Numbered from the stretch's first letter, positions 1-7,869 are shown. The stretch: DNA of 64,000 bases from DATAZK01 sp965199805 (GCA_965199805.1 CBDATO010000003.1:1054001-1118000); one strand, 5' to 3'. A program made the numbers and translations. Notes: generated from the letters alone by a model not told the origin.

Positions 1-472
1 GTGTTCTCATCTCGGCGCGCTCAGCGCTTTTGATCCGTGACCGGAAGTACAGTCCGACCACGATCGCGCCGCCAAGCCCACCCGCCACCGGCGATAAGCC
101 CCGCGAATATGAGTGCTGGGCGAAGTTGGCGGCCAGCCACGTCGCCAGCCACACCAACGCGGCCACGCTCGCCCCTCTGTGCAGCCGCCTAGGACGCCAC
201 ATGCCGTGCAGTAATTCCAGGTACTCGGCTGCTAGCTCGTGGACCGGACGACGCAGCCGGTCAGGGATGGGGCCATTGCGAGCCACGGCGCGACGAAGGA
301 CGTCGCTGTCTGCAACTGTCAGGCCGTGACGACGCGTTACATGCCAGAGCAGGTCATCGAACGTAGGAACCGGGGGCCGGTCGAGTGTGGTCGCCCGGCT
401 CAGGCGGATAGCGCCAAAGCACAGCATGGCGATCCCGGCTACCGCGCCGAGCAGCACGATGAACGCCTCCAC
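1..472 (-). CDS. Hypothetical three-helix membrane protein (3' end outside window)
   Basis: Reading the minus strand from a GTG at 472 gives 157 open codons to the window edge without a stop. The product has a hydrophobic helix right after the start (FIVLLGAVAGIAML), a soluble stretch of about 70 residues rich in Arg and Leu, then two more hydrophobic segments (VAALVWLATWLA and VAGGLGGAIVVGLYF) followed by a basic cytoplasmic end. A G-rich sequence (GGGGGA) precedes the GTG. I do not recognise a family. The codon pattern and membrane topology favour this frame over the overlapping plus-strand frames. Confidence 0.6.
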   Translation of the reverse strand, partial: MEAFIVLLGAVAGIAMLCFGAIRLSRATTLDRPPVPTFDDLLWHVTRRHGLTVADSDVLRRAVARNGPIPDRLRRPVHELAAEYLELLHGMWRPRRLHRGASVAALVWLATWLAANFAQHSYSRGLSPVAGGLGGAIVVGLYFRSRIKSAERAEMRT

Positions 473-679
473 GAGGGTCCCCCATCGTCGCGCCGGTTGT
501 GGCAATGATGAGGTTAACGGCCTCATGGCATCAACCGAACCCGCGTGTCAATATCTGATCGCCACCTGAACTCGCCTACACCCGTTTCACACCCGGCCCG
601 ACGTCATGAATGTGCGCCGTTGCCCGACTGTTGTGGGTGTGGGCCACAAATGTCCACGACCCCAATGAGGAGGATTCCG

Positions 680-1384
680 GTGGTCCGTCCGAAGGCTCGA
701 TGTGCCCTCTTGGCGCTGGCGTTGACTGTTCCGTTGCTGACCAGTGCCTGTGGCAGCTCGTCCAGCTCAGGCAACGGTGAAGCGAAAAAGACCGGCCCGC
801 AGGTCGCGAAGGACGCCGGTGCCGCGTTAGGTGCGTCGAACGCCGTCCACATATCCGGGCAGGTCACTGAGTCGTCCACCAAGAAGCAGATCGGTGTGGA
901 CCTTCAAGTGCAGTCGGACGGCACAAGCGGCACCCTCACCTACTCGGGCCAGCCAGTCAGCCTTGTCGTGGTCGACGGGACCAGCTATGTCAAGGCTCCC
1001 GCCGCCTTCTACGAGAGCCAGGGCGCGAGCCCAGCGCAGGCTGCCAAGGTCGCGGACCGGTGGGTGAAGACCGCCAACAGCAAAGACTTCGACAACTTCA
1101 CACTCGCCTCCCTGTCCAAGTCACTCGGCGAACCCAGCGATGGCTCAAAGATCAACGACAAGGTGACCACGGACACCATCAGCGGCCAAGACGTCGTAGT
1201 CGCATCGGAAAACGACGGGTCGAAGCTCTACGTCGCTGCCACTGGCAAGCCGGTGCCGCTACAGGTCACCAACTCCGCGCAAAGCAAGGACGGCGTAGGC
1301 ACCCTGACCTTCACCGACTACGGCAAACACCAGACGATCAAGACGCCTGCCGACGCGATTGATGCCGGGGCCAGCGGAGCATGA
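680..1384 (+). CDS. Secreted lipoprotein, LppX/LprG-like build
   Basis: A 234-residue lipoprotein. The basic n-region and hydrophobic core end in the lipobox LTSAC, with the lipidated Cys at about residue 24, followed by a Ser/Gly linker. The mature part has an opening of the type common in actinobacterial lipoproteins (AKDAGAALGASNAVHISG), then alternating beta strands (SYVKAPAAF, GTLTFTDYG). I chose the GTG at 680 because GGAGG lies six bases upstream; an in-frame ATG at 665 overlaps that ribosome site and is less likely. Its TGA overlaps the ATG of the next small gene. The substrate is unknown. Confidence 0.8.
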   Translation: MVRPKARCALLALALTVPLLTSACGSSSSSGNGEAKKTGPQVAKDAGAALGASNAVHISGQVTESSTKKQIGVDLQVQSDGTSGTLTYSGQPVSLVVVDGTSYVKAPAAFYESQGASPAQAAKVADRWVKTANSKDFDNFTLASLSKSLGEPSDGSKINDKVTTDTISGQDVVVASENDGSKLYVAATGKPVPLQVTNSAQSKDGVGTLTFTDYGKHQTIKTPADAIDAGASGA

Positions 1385-1527
1385 CCGTGCTCGATGCAGC
1401 TAGCTTCCGCGTCACCGGCCTCCCGGCTGTTCTCATCATCCTGGCTGTGCTCACCGTTCTGATCACCGGCATAGTCGTAATCATCCGAGCGGTCGGACGG
1501 AAGGCCAAAAACGTCGGTCAGGACTGA
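1381..1527 (+). CDS. Small single-helix membrane protein coupled to the lipoprotein
   Basis: A 48-residue protein whose ATG shares the sequence ATGA with the stop of the preceding lipoprotein, a typical translational-coupling junction. It has a polar N-terminus (MTVLDAASFRVTG), one hydrophobic helix of about 24 residues (AVLIILAVLTVLITGIVVII) and a basic C-terminus (RAVGRKAKNVGQD). This predicts a periplasmic N-terminus and cytoplasmic C-terminus. It may be a partner of the lipoprotein. No family is recognised. Confidence 0.65.
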   Translation: MTVLDAASFRVTGLPAVLIILAVLTVLITGIVVIIRAVGRKAKNVGQD

Positions 1528-1625
1528 CAGCGGCAGCCAGTCTGTTGACCTGAGCAGCGGGACTTGGTGGGGACGCGACGTCCTTTAGCCTGACAGCGGC
1601 GGCTCTCGGTGTAGTCCTACTGCTC

Positions 1626-1850
1626 ATGCCTGCTGGCGAGCGAGTGAGCGCTTCCGGGTCGGGCATCGGCGCGGATCGAGCGGTCGGGCCGGGGGCCGTC
1701 CTCACGGCCCTCACCGTTTGGGCAAAACCAGCCCGTCCGGTGGTTGTGGCGACGTGGATCGGTCAGTTGTTCGGCAGGAGGCGAGGCAGCACCGACTGCC
1801 CGAAACGGGGGGCAACCAAATGCACCGGCGTAGCGTCATACCTACCATGA
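1626..1850 (+). CDS. Possible small hypothetical protein
   Basis: A 74-codon frame from ATG 1626. The frame is also open upstream and reads a hydrophobic stretch (TAAALGVVLLLM) directly before this ATG, but no good start is seen there. The TGA at 1848-1850 overlaps an ATG of the next lipoprotein gene, the same ATGA junction seen at 1381, which supports translation. Part of the reading has little conserved character (GRRRGSTDCPKRG). It could be the remnant of a longer membrane protein gene. Confidence 0.3.
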   Translation: MPAGERVSASGSGIGADRAVGPGAVLTALTVWAKPARPVVVATWIGQLFGRRRGSTDCPKRGATKCTGVASYLP

Positions 1851-2320
1851 GGCTCGTCAAATCGATCCTGTTTCTGGCGACAGCGGTCGCCGCCGTGAGC
1901 GCCTGTTCCCCGCCGCCGGTTTCACCACCGCCGCTGAGTGACGCACCTGTGACCGCAGCAGCGCCATCAAGCGGAAGCGGGACGCTCACAGCCACTCCTG
2001 CGTCCACGCCGCTCGTACTGCTCGCACGGCTCCACGCCGCCGGTGTCGCATGCAACTATGTGTCTACGGCCTACGAATACGCGCCAGGCTTCTCCCAAGT
2101 TCACTGCGGCACCGACGCATCAAACACGCCAGCGCCCGGTCTACGCGAACTCGTCGGGCTACGGGTCTACGAAACCGCGACCGCGAAGACCCGGGACCTC
2201 GCGTCCAATAAGTCCAACGACGTAGCGGTCCTAGTCGGCCCTAACTGGGCTGTATTGCCGGATACGGACTTTCCACTCTCTGTGCTGCGCAACGCCCTCG
2301 GAGGAGAAGTCACCAGATAG
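1847..2320 (+). CDS. Small secreted lipoprotein
   Basis: A 157-residue lipoprotein. The signal sequence MRLVKSILFLATAVAAVSAC is textbook, with lipobox VSAC, followed by a Pro/Ser/Thr-rich spacer of about 45 residues. The globular part contains two Cys (VACNYV and VHCGTD) that could form a disulfide. The ATG at 1847 overlaps the stop of the preceding frame. An in-frame ATG at 1820 preceded by a G6 run is an alternative that would add nine residues. Function unknown. Confidence 0.7.
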   Translation: MRLVKSILFLATAVAAVSACSPPPVSPPPLSDAPVTAAAPSSGSGTLTATPASTPLVLLARLHAAGVACNYVSTAYEYAPGFSQVHCGTDASNTPAPGLRELVGLRVYETATAKTRDLASNKSNDVAVLVGPNWAVLPDTDFPLSVLRNALGGEVTR

Positions 2321-2425
2321 CGAGGGTGAACTTCGCAGTTGATCATGCTGTCGAGGCCGTAATTAGCGAGACGTTCACGCCGGATGCCCCCGTCCGGTGT
2401 ATGGGTCAGTGGCGACGTTCTGGCA

Positions 2426-2536
2426 TTACCGGCGGCGGTACACCACGATTCCGACAGTGATCAGCACGGCCATGATGATCGCAAAGATGAGCCAGCCGAC
2501 CGGGCTGAGCGCGTGCAGCTGCCCGGCCTCGACCAT
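2426..2536 (-). CDS. Tiny single-helix membrane protein (second of a pair)
   Basis: A 36-residue protein: MVEAGQLHALSPVGW, a hydrophobic helix (LIFAIIMAVLITVGIVVY), then RRR and stop. A GTG at 2542, two codons upstream, overlaps the stop of the preceding small gene as GTGA, so either start implies coupled translation. Its size, topology and arrangement match its neighbour. Function unknown. Confidence 0.55.
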   Translation of the reverse strand: MVEAGQLHALSPVGWLIFAIIMAVLITVGIVVYRRR

Positions 2537-2538
2537 GG

Positions 2539-2664
2539 TCACTTGTAGAACCTCTTCAGGATGACGGCGACCAGGATCGCCAAGACGAAGACGGCGACCA
2601 CGATGAACAGCACCGGGTTGTGGCTGCCACCGTTAGAACTGCTTAGACCCTCGATGATCACCAT
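2539..2664 (-). CDS. Tiny single-helix membrane protein (first of a pair)
   Basis: A 41-residue protein with a short polar N-terminus (MVIIEGLSSSNGGSHN), one long hydrophobic helix (VLFIVVAVFVLAILVAVIL) and a basic end (KRFYK). A GTG one codon upstream is an alternative start. Its stop overlaps the possible GTG start of the next gene. Pairs of tiny coupled membrane proteins are common on actinobacterial mobile elements, but I cannot assign this pair to a known toxin or holin family. Confidence 0.55.
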   Translation of the reverse strand: MVIIEGLSSSNGGSHNPVLFIVVAVFVLAILVAVILKRFYK

Positions 2665-2758
2665 CACGAACTACCCGCCCGGGATGTGATCTTGGTTGGT
2701 TCGATGTGTCTGATGATCAACCCAGTTACGCCCTCGTTTGCTCTTTGGCTGCCGTGGT

Positions 2759-3517
2759 TCAGCTGCCAGACCTCCGCAGTCCCGCAGCCAGCGTCCTGAT
2801 CGCCGCCGCCTTCCCCTCTAGCCGAGCGTCTTCTTCGGCCTTCGCCTGGGCCTTCGCTGCTCGTTCGTCCGCCGACGTCGAGTGCTGCGCTCGCCATGCC
2901 CCCAGACCCGTGTTCATGCGCGCTCGGAGGTGGCCTGCTCGGTCGACAGCACGCAGGTGCTCGGGTCGCACGCACGTCGGAACATCGCAGCCACGAAGTA
3001 CCAGCTCGTCTTCGCGGAGCGGACCCACCCACCAGGCGTAGGCCAGGTGATGGGTCTGCCAGAGCTTGCCGTCAATCAGAAGCGGTGGGGTGCCTCGTTG
3101 TTGCTTGCTCCCGATCGTCCAATGTTCGCCCCTGACCACGCGCCTATCGAAGTAGGCGCGTGACTCGGGCGTATCGGGGATGGGCCGGACCAGGGTTTCG
3201 TCGGAGCGCGCTGGTGTTGCACGAGGAACGAGCCGCGCTGATCGAGATGCGACATGAGCTCGTCGCGAGTTCTCCGCCCAGGTCACCGGTTCCAGGTGCG
3301 TCCGGTCGGGTCGGACACAAGCCTTATTGCCGCATACGTGATCGAGGCAAATGTCATCGGGCAACGGGAAGTACGCCCAAGCCCATGAAAGTCGATGCGC
3401 GGTCCAATCACGCTTGCCGTCGAAGAATCGGCCGTACCCGCGATGGATGCGTCCGGTCCAGAGCCAGCAATCCTCCGCGACGTCGACCTTTTCCCAGAAT
3501 TTTTCTTTCGTATTCAT
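2759..3517 (-). CDS. HNH endonuclease-type protein with a tandem, degenerate second HNH module
   Basis: A 252-residue protein. The first half holds a typical phage-style HNH_3 core: CWLWTG, then a HRLSWAW segment, then LDHVCGNKACVRP with HLEPVT, giving the His-Asn-His ligands. The second half repeats the layout (HHLAYAWW, then CDVPTCVRPEHLRAV), but the catalytic DH is replaced by LR, so this copy is probably structural. The C-terminus is Ala/Glu/Lys-rich and likely helical. The ATG at 3517 is preceded by GGAGG; upstream codons belong to the divergent promoter region. Such proteins are usually homing or phage nucleases that nick double-stranded DNA. Confidence 0.75.
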   Translation of the reverse strand: MNTKEKFWEKVDVAEDCWLWTGRIHRGYGRFFDGKRDWTAHRLSWAWAYFPLPDDICLDHVCGNKACVRPDRTHLEPVTWAENSRRAHVASRSARLVPRATPARSDETLVRPIPDTPESRAYFDRRVVRGEHWTIGSKQQRGTPPLLIDGKLWQTHHLAYAWWVGPLREDELVLRGCDVPTCVRPEHLRAVDRAGHLRARMNTGLGAWRAQHSTSADERAAKAQAKAEEDARLEGKAAAIRTLAAGLRRSGS

Positions 3518-3665
3518 TGTCCAACCTCCACCGCTTATGCGGTAGTCGGACTGCAAGAAACAGGAAACGAAACTCTTGACCTAAGTCGGAATGAAGATCG
3601 TATCGCATGCGCTGCACCGGAAGAGAGCCGGAGCGTATCCGGGACAAGTAAGAACAGGTTGCACG

Positions 3666-4971
3666 ATGAATACTGAACACCGACCGCATCAAAGCCTTCC
3701 GACCTTCATCATGCGTCTCCTTCACGAGGGGCATGACGAGCCCCACCGAGCGCTTTATGCCATTTGCAAGTCCTGCGTCATTAACGGTTGGAGCGAGCCC
3801 GAGGCGTTCGCTCTGCTCATCAACTCGATGCACGTAGGTGGCAAGACCGTTCAGGACTCGAAGAACCCCCTGTCCGGCCATCGCCGCTTCACCCGAGCCT
3901 GGGACAAGGCCGCAAAGTCAGTTCAGTCACGGGTGCGGCCGACGAAGCCCGACGCATTCACTGTCTTCGCCGACCTCTCGGCCATCGCACTCGCCGCCGA
4001 TGCTGTCTGCTGGCCTGGCCGGAGTGGTCCCACCGATCGGCTGGTGCTCGATGGACTCCTCGCCCGAGCCTGGGCCTGCGTACGTACTGACGGCATCCGG
4101 CTCGGAGTTCGTCAGCTCGCAGACCAGATTGGCGTGTCCAAGACGCAGGCTGCGAACGCTTTAGCCCGGCTCGTTGCAGGTCCCTTCGTCACGCGTGAGC
4201 GGCTGGATCAGGGTTACCAATACGCCTTGCAGCTGCCCAGCACAGACAGCTCCGGGGAGGTTCCGACCGGCCTGCTGCGCTTGTCGCTGCGAGGCTCGTT
4301 GTGCGCTCCTGGGACACAGGGGAACCTAGAACGGGGGGGGTTCTACTTGTCCCAGCAGCGCACGAGTCGCATCGGCCCTGGGCGCACACGACGTTTGGCG
4401 TATCCCCGGGCTGTCCGGCAACCCGCGACGGCTGTTCGCCGCCGTCGAGGCTGCTCCGGGCATCTCCACCGTTCAGCTCATCACCTTTATGCAAGTGCAC
4501 CGCACCACGGTCGCCCGCTGCCTTGATCGCCTGCACTCGGCCGGGTTGATCGAAGAGCGAGACGGCTGGCACCGCACCGACCTCAGCCTGGACGAGGTCG
4601 CCGACATGCTCGGAGCCACGGGGACGATGGACCGGCAGCGGGCACGCCACCGCCAGGAACGATGGAGCTACGAACACTTCCAACGGATCAAGCAGCAAGC
4701 CGCGTACGACGCCTGGCACCGGGAGCAGGAGATGACCTGGGTAGCCGAAGCGCTGCCCGAGCTCCTCGCTGCGCTGATCAGATCGGACGCCGATCCGACA
4801 GTCATCCAACGAACGCAGTGGCTGATCGGCCATCCTGACCAGGTCACCCCGTACCTCGCCGGACGCGACGTCGGACTGTCTCGCCTTGACCTAGCGGCAG
4901 GCACGTGGGCCAGCGGGCCGTCTACGCCAGCGCGACGAAGGCCATCGCAGTCTGAACGCGCTCGACCCTGA
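3666..4971 (+). pseudogene. Replication-type winged-helix DNA-binding protein, split by a +1 indel in a G8 tract
   Basis: The N-terminal frame (3666 to about 4335) has a helical domain (RALYAICKSCVINGW, then FTRAWDKAAK) of the kind found at the end of primases and plasmid replication proteins, followed by a helix-turn-helix (GVRQLADQIGVSKTQAANAL). At eight Gs (4333-4340) the sense frame moves by one base. Reading resumes with WRIPGLSGNPRRLFAAVEAAPG and a second winged helix (TVARCLDRLHSAGLIEERDG) to the TGA at 4969. With seven Gs the gene would be a single protein of about 434 residues. The start at 3666 is a choice; ATG 3591 is also possible. Decay, sequencing error or slippage-controlled expression cannot be separated here. 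Confidence 0.65.
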
Positions 4972-4986
4972 ATTGAGCGCATGCGT

Positions 4987-5013
4987 CCAACGGTCAACGG
5001 TCAACGGTCAACG
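4987..5013. repeat. 7-bp tandem repeat (TCAACGG), nearly four copies
   Basis: Positions 4987-5013 read as successive 7-base units of TCAACGG, with the first and last copies imperfect. It lies just after the stop of the winged-helix gene. It is too short to call an iteron array, but its position behind a replication-type gene is worth noting. Confidence 0.6.
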
Positions 5014-5096
5014 CAGCCACCACAGCCCGGTCGGCCCCGCGGACAGCGCCACGATGGCGGTCACCGTTACCCGGACCGCATCACCTCGAAAGCAGA
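5012..5096 (-). pseudogene. Relic of the 3' end of a membrane protein gene
   Basis: On the minus strand this stretch reads VTVTAIVALSAGPTGLWWLR and a TGA. That closely resembles the C-terminus (VAIAALSAGATGLLLLS) of the intact membrane protein at 6495-6971. At DNA level 5024-5058 matches 6511-6545 at 30 of 35 positions. Upstream coding is lost into the neighbouring plus-strand gene. I read it as a small duplicated or decayed fragment. Confidence 0.4.
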
Positions 5097-5104
5097 CTAG
5101 CGTC

Positions 5105-5467
5105 GTGACTGCCATCCTGCGCTGGTCCGCACCTCTGATCGTCCCGGCTGGGAACGAGTGGGTCCCCACGGTCGAGCTGGTCAACCTCGGTGATGAGCCA
5201 GTCGAGGTACGCGGCGGACAAATGGCGCAAGGTCGTCTGCTGCACCCGGATGAGACCCCGGTAACAAGCCGACAGGAGCAGCCCTACCCCATGCCCGCCA
5301 TATTGCGGGTGCTTCAGCTGAAGCCCGGAGAAGATCGCTACCTGCCTACCGGGCTTTCCCTGACCGCCGACGAGCGGGCAGCACTGCCACCCGGCAACTA
5401 CCGCCTGGTCGACGTGGCGTGGGGCGAACTGACCGCGCCGGACATTGAACTGCGCGTCGCTGACTGA
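5105..5467 (+). CDS. Hypothetical protein with an Ig-like beta-sandwich
   Basis: About 120 residues from the GTG at 5105, although an in-frame ATG at 5054 cannot be excluded. There is no signal peptide. The sequence alternates short beta strands and turns: ILRWSAPLIVPAG, VELVNLGDEPVEVRGG, QPYPMPAILRVLQLKPGE, PPGNYRLVDVAWG. The placement of 'NLGDEPVEV' and a closing 'PPGNYRL..V' strand is typical of cytoplasmic Ig-like or BsuPI-type domains. A related layout occurs in the minus-strand protein at 7036-7869. Function unknown. Confidence 0.55.
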   Translation: MTAILRWSAPLIVPAGNEWVPTVELVNLGDEPVEVRGGQMAQGRLLHPDETPVTSRQEQPYPMPAILRVLQLKPGEDRYLPTGLSLTADERAALPPGNYRLVDVAWGELTAPDIELRVAD

Positions 5468-5529
5468 TCCAGCAGCCGTGAGCGCCGCGTAGCGGTCACC
5501 GGACGGGTGCCCAGCAAGAGGTGGTCATA

Positions 5530-5571
5530 ATGTTGTTCCGCTGGTTCCTGCGACCGGAGCGTGTGCATTGA
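5530..5571 (+). other. 13-codon leader-type ORF with a strong ribosome site
   Basis: ATG 5530 follows AAGAGGTGG at good spacing and encodes MLFRWFLRPERVH. Its TGA overlaps a TTG (TTGA), the start of the next open frame. It may be a leader that couples translation to the following gene, or the true N-terminus of that gene separated by an indel. Confidence 0.4.
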
Positions 5572-6143
5572 TCCGACTCAAACGTGCAGTGTTGTCGGCC
5601 AGGCTGAGATTGCATGGAAACGCTATGGCCGTGCCCGCCTTGCTTCTCGGACGACTCCTCGGCGTCAATGCCCCACAGTGGCTGCTCCGGCCAGCCACCG
5701 CGTTGACGCGCGCGACGAACGCCTATTTTGGTAAGGCGCTGCGCGGGCGTTCGTATTCGAACACGGAGGTTTTCACACGTTCGGTTCTCGCGTCGATCGA
5801 AACAGAGCTTCCCGAGGGCGTCACCGCCTCCGCCCACGGCATCGGCTTCACACTGCGAAGCGAGAATCCCCGGTTCTCCTCATCCTTGGGACTCACCGGC
5901 GCTTTGGACCTGCCACAAGCCCGCCCGAGCGATGCGGTGCGCGAACTGCACGCGCTTGTCCGACAGGTACACCAGATGCGACGGAGGATGCCCCGGCAAA
6001 CGGCACATTGGCAGTGGCCTCCGCACCCGCCAGCTCGATTTCGGCCGACCTTGGCTGGCAACGTCATTGAAGTCGTGTGGCGTAACCCCGATGGGTCTGA
6101 GGTCCTTCGGCTGCCGCGTGTCATCCTGGACCAGTTCACATGA
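5568..6143 (+). CDS. Hypothetical cytoplasmic protein
   Basis: A 191-residue product starting at a TTG that overlaps the stop of the 13-codon leader. The N-terminal third is basic and partly hydrophobic (MAVPALLLGRLLGV), the centre is mixed (YSNTEVFTRSVLASIETELPEG, HGIGFTLRS) and the end is beta-rich (NVIEVVWRNPDGSEVLRLPRVIL). There is no signal peptide. I do not recognise a family. Its TGA overlaps the ATG of the broken gene that follows (ATGA at 6140). Confidence 0.45.
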   Translation: MIRLKRAVLSARLRLHGNAMAVPALLLGRLLGVNAPQWLLRPATALTRATNAYFGKALRGRSYSNTEVFTRSVLASIETELPEGVTASAHGIGFTLRSENPRFSSSLGLTGALDLPQARPSDAVRELHALVRQVHQMRRRMPRQTAHWQWPPHPPARFRPTLAGNVIEVVWRNPDGSEVLRLPRVILDQFT

Positions 6144-6420
6144 CCATCCGGCATCGCCCGGCTACACGATCATGGCCGATACGGCTCGCTGGACGTCTAC
6201 CTGGACGAACGAAGAGTCGCTCACCTTGGCAAAGGTGCAGCAGTCAGCGTCAACGGCACCGGCAGACCGCAAGGGCTGCACGTCCGGCTCGGGTGAAAGC
6301 TCACCGCTCGTCATCACCGATCCGGGACCTGATCGGACCATCGGCGTCATCGTGACTTACGTACGGTTCCGGGGTTTCCTCAAACCGACAAGTTCGCTAT
6401 CTGCCCAACTAGTCGACTGA
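6140..6420 (+). pseudogene. Broken small beta-rich protein gene (two or more frame lesions)
   Basis: ATG 6140 overlaps the previous stop. Protein-like sequence appears first in the frame reading YGSLDVYLDERRVAHLGKG and GLHVRLG, which ends at a TGA at 6294, and then continues one base later as GESSPLVITDPGPDRTIGV up to the TGA at 6418. The first segment has no start of its own, so a second shift between 6150 and 6190 is implied. Removing one G from GGG at 6291-6293 fuses the two main pieces. The fold looks like small actinobacterial proteins with 'V-x-LDG-x-x-V-A-x-L' strands. Function unknown. Confidence 0.45.
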
Positions 6421-6494
6421 TTCGCCATTGAGTAGTTAGGGCAAGCAATCCACGCCGCGCCAGACAGGCACTCGGTCAGGCGGACGTGGGTGGG

Positions 6495-6971
6495 TCAGCT
6501 CAGCAGCAGAAGCCCGGTCGCCCCGGCAGACAGCGCGGCGATGGCAACCGCCGCAGCCGCTCGTCGGCGTCGACCAGAGACGGTCGGCAATCCCGCCCGA
6601 AGCAGCCACCCAGCCCAGAACAGGCCCAGCGGAGTGATGATCAGCTCCTGCGGACTGCCAGGCGCGGATGACCCCAGCCCCGCTCCGATCAGCACCGCGA
6701 CGACCGCCAGAGCGAGACGGTTGACCGTGCCCGGTGTGGGTTTCAGGAGAGCGTTGACCGCTCCACCAAAGATCATCAGCAGCACAAACGCCAGCAACGG
6801 CGACAGCAGAAGGCCCCCGAGCGCCTGCATCCCGAGCCGAATCCACCCGCCGACGAAGAAGGACCCCGCCAAAGTGGCGGCACCAGCCAGCAGCACGCAG
6901 CCGAGGCCGACGTCGGAGCCGCGTCCGTCCGAGGTGATCTGCACCCCGCCGACTGTCCGGTCCACAAACAC
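6495..6971 (-). CDS. Four-helix hypothetical membrane protein
   Basis: A 158-residue protein with helices at roughly residues 20-40 (LGCVLLAGAATLAGSFFVGG), 48-72 (ALGGLLLSPLLAFVLLMIFGG), 85-100 (LALAVVAVLIGAGLG) and 112-128 (IITPLGLFWAGWLLRAG), then a basic loop (SGRRRRAAAA) and a last hydrophobic end. A GTG two codons in is an alternative start. A degraded copy of its 3' end lies at 5012-5096. No family recognised. Confidence 0.65.
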   Translation of the reverse strand: MFVDRTVGGVQITSDGRGSDVGLGCVLLAGAATLAGSFFVGGWIRLGMQALGGLLLSPLLAFVLLMIFGGAVNALLKPTPGTVNRLALAVVAVLIGAGLGSSAPGSPQELIITPLGLFWAGWLLRAGLPTVSGRRRRAAAAVAIAALSAGATGLLLLS

Positions 6972-7035
6972 ATACTCACGTGCATCGCGGGCGAGCGGAT
7001 CAGAATAGGCTCGTACCTGACCGTTCCGCGTCGCG

Positions 7036-7869
7036 CTACGAGCTGGCCGGGTTCTCGCCCATGAACTTTGCGACGGCTCGATCGGCGTCGCGCAAGCGAC
7101 GCTCTGCGATCTGGGCCGCGCTGTACGTCATTCGGGGGGCCTCGTCGGAGGCGTCAACGACCAACAGCCTCCCGTGGGGGCTGCGCAGATTCAGCGATAC
7201 CAGGATGGCTTCGATCGTGTAGCTGCCCACTGCCGGGGCTTCGTCATGGCCGAACGTGACCGGTAGTTCCGTTGATTCGCCAGGTGCCGATAGTGACACT
7301 CCGTTGAAGGCTTGCGGGCTCGACGCGTACCAAAAAGAGCAGTTGGCAGGACTTTGTCCGGCGTCGTCAAGCAAATGCCCGTGGACGAACGCATGGTCCT
7401 CGGGGTCAGGCGTCCACTCCGAATCGGAGGTGTTGGTCAAGGTGACGGTGACAGCGTCCAACTCCGAGCGTGCAACGCGCAGCGGCTCGGTCCAGCTCAA
7501 CGCATGACCCTGTCGAGGTAGCTCCTGCGTCGGACGCAGCCGGTACGTCGACAGATCACCCATGAACGTGGGAGGACCCTCGGTAGTCGACCAGACGAGC
7601 GCCGTTGCCCACCCAGCGTCGACCGGTGCAGCAAAGAGCTGACGTCCTTGCGAGGGATGACCCACGTCGCGAACGGTGACCTCACGCCAGCCCGTGTCAG
7701 GCAGCTCGGCTCTAAGCCAGTCCGGCACCGGCTCGGCGAACTCGCTGGGAAACACCTCCGCCCACGGCTGACCTGCCGACACGAAGTCCACAGCAAGCAC
7801 CTCGTAGTTTCCAAGGCTGCGCCAGTCGGTCGAGTCGCCTGCGTCGGTCACCGGGTCAGGATGCAGCAT
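7036..7869 (-). CDS. Hypothetical protein with an Ig-like domain
   Basis: A 277-residue protein from ATG 7869. The frame is open further upstream, but that part is the complement of the divergent gene and is probably not translated. A mixed alpha/beta N-terminal part (YEVLAVDFVSAGQPWAEVFP) is followed at about residues 130-240 by a beta-sandwich: ELDAVTVTLTNTSDSEW, FVHGHLLDDAGQ, ELPVTFGHDEA, GSYTIEAILVSLN. The C-terminus is helical and basic (IAERRLRDADRAVAKF). The 'LTNTSDSEW' and 'GSYTIEAIL' strands match domains used for protein or carbohydrate binding. No catalytic motif is visible. Confidence 0.55.
   Translation of the reverse strand: MLHPDPVTDAGDSTDWRSLGNYEVLAVDFVSAGQPWAEVFPSEFAEPVPDWLRAELPDTGWREVTVRDVGHPSQGRQLFAAPVDAGWATALVWSTTEGPPTFMGDLSTYRLRPTQELPRQGHALSWTEPLRVARSELDAVTVTLTNTSDSEWTPDPEDHAFVHGHLLDDAGQSPANCSFWYASSPQAFNGVSLSAPGESTELPVTFGHDEAPAVGSYTIEAILVSLNLRSPHGRLLVVDASDEAPRMTYSAAQIAERRLRDADRAVAKFMGENPASS

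Noticed and set aside
30..508. Overlapping plus-strand frames at the left edge
   Set aside because: They are complementary to a membrane protein frame on the minus strand that has better amino-acid character, clear helices and no stop.
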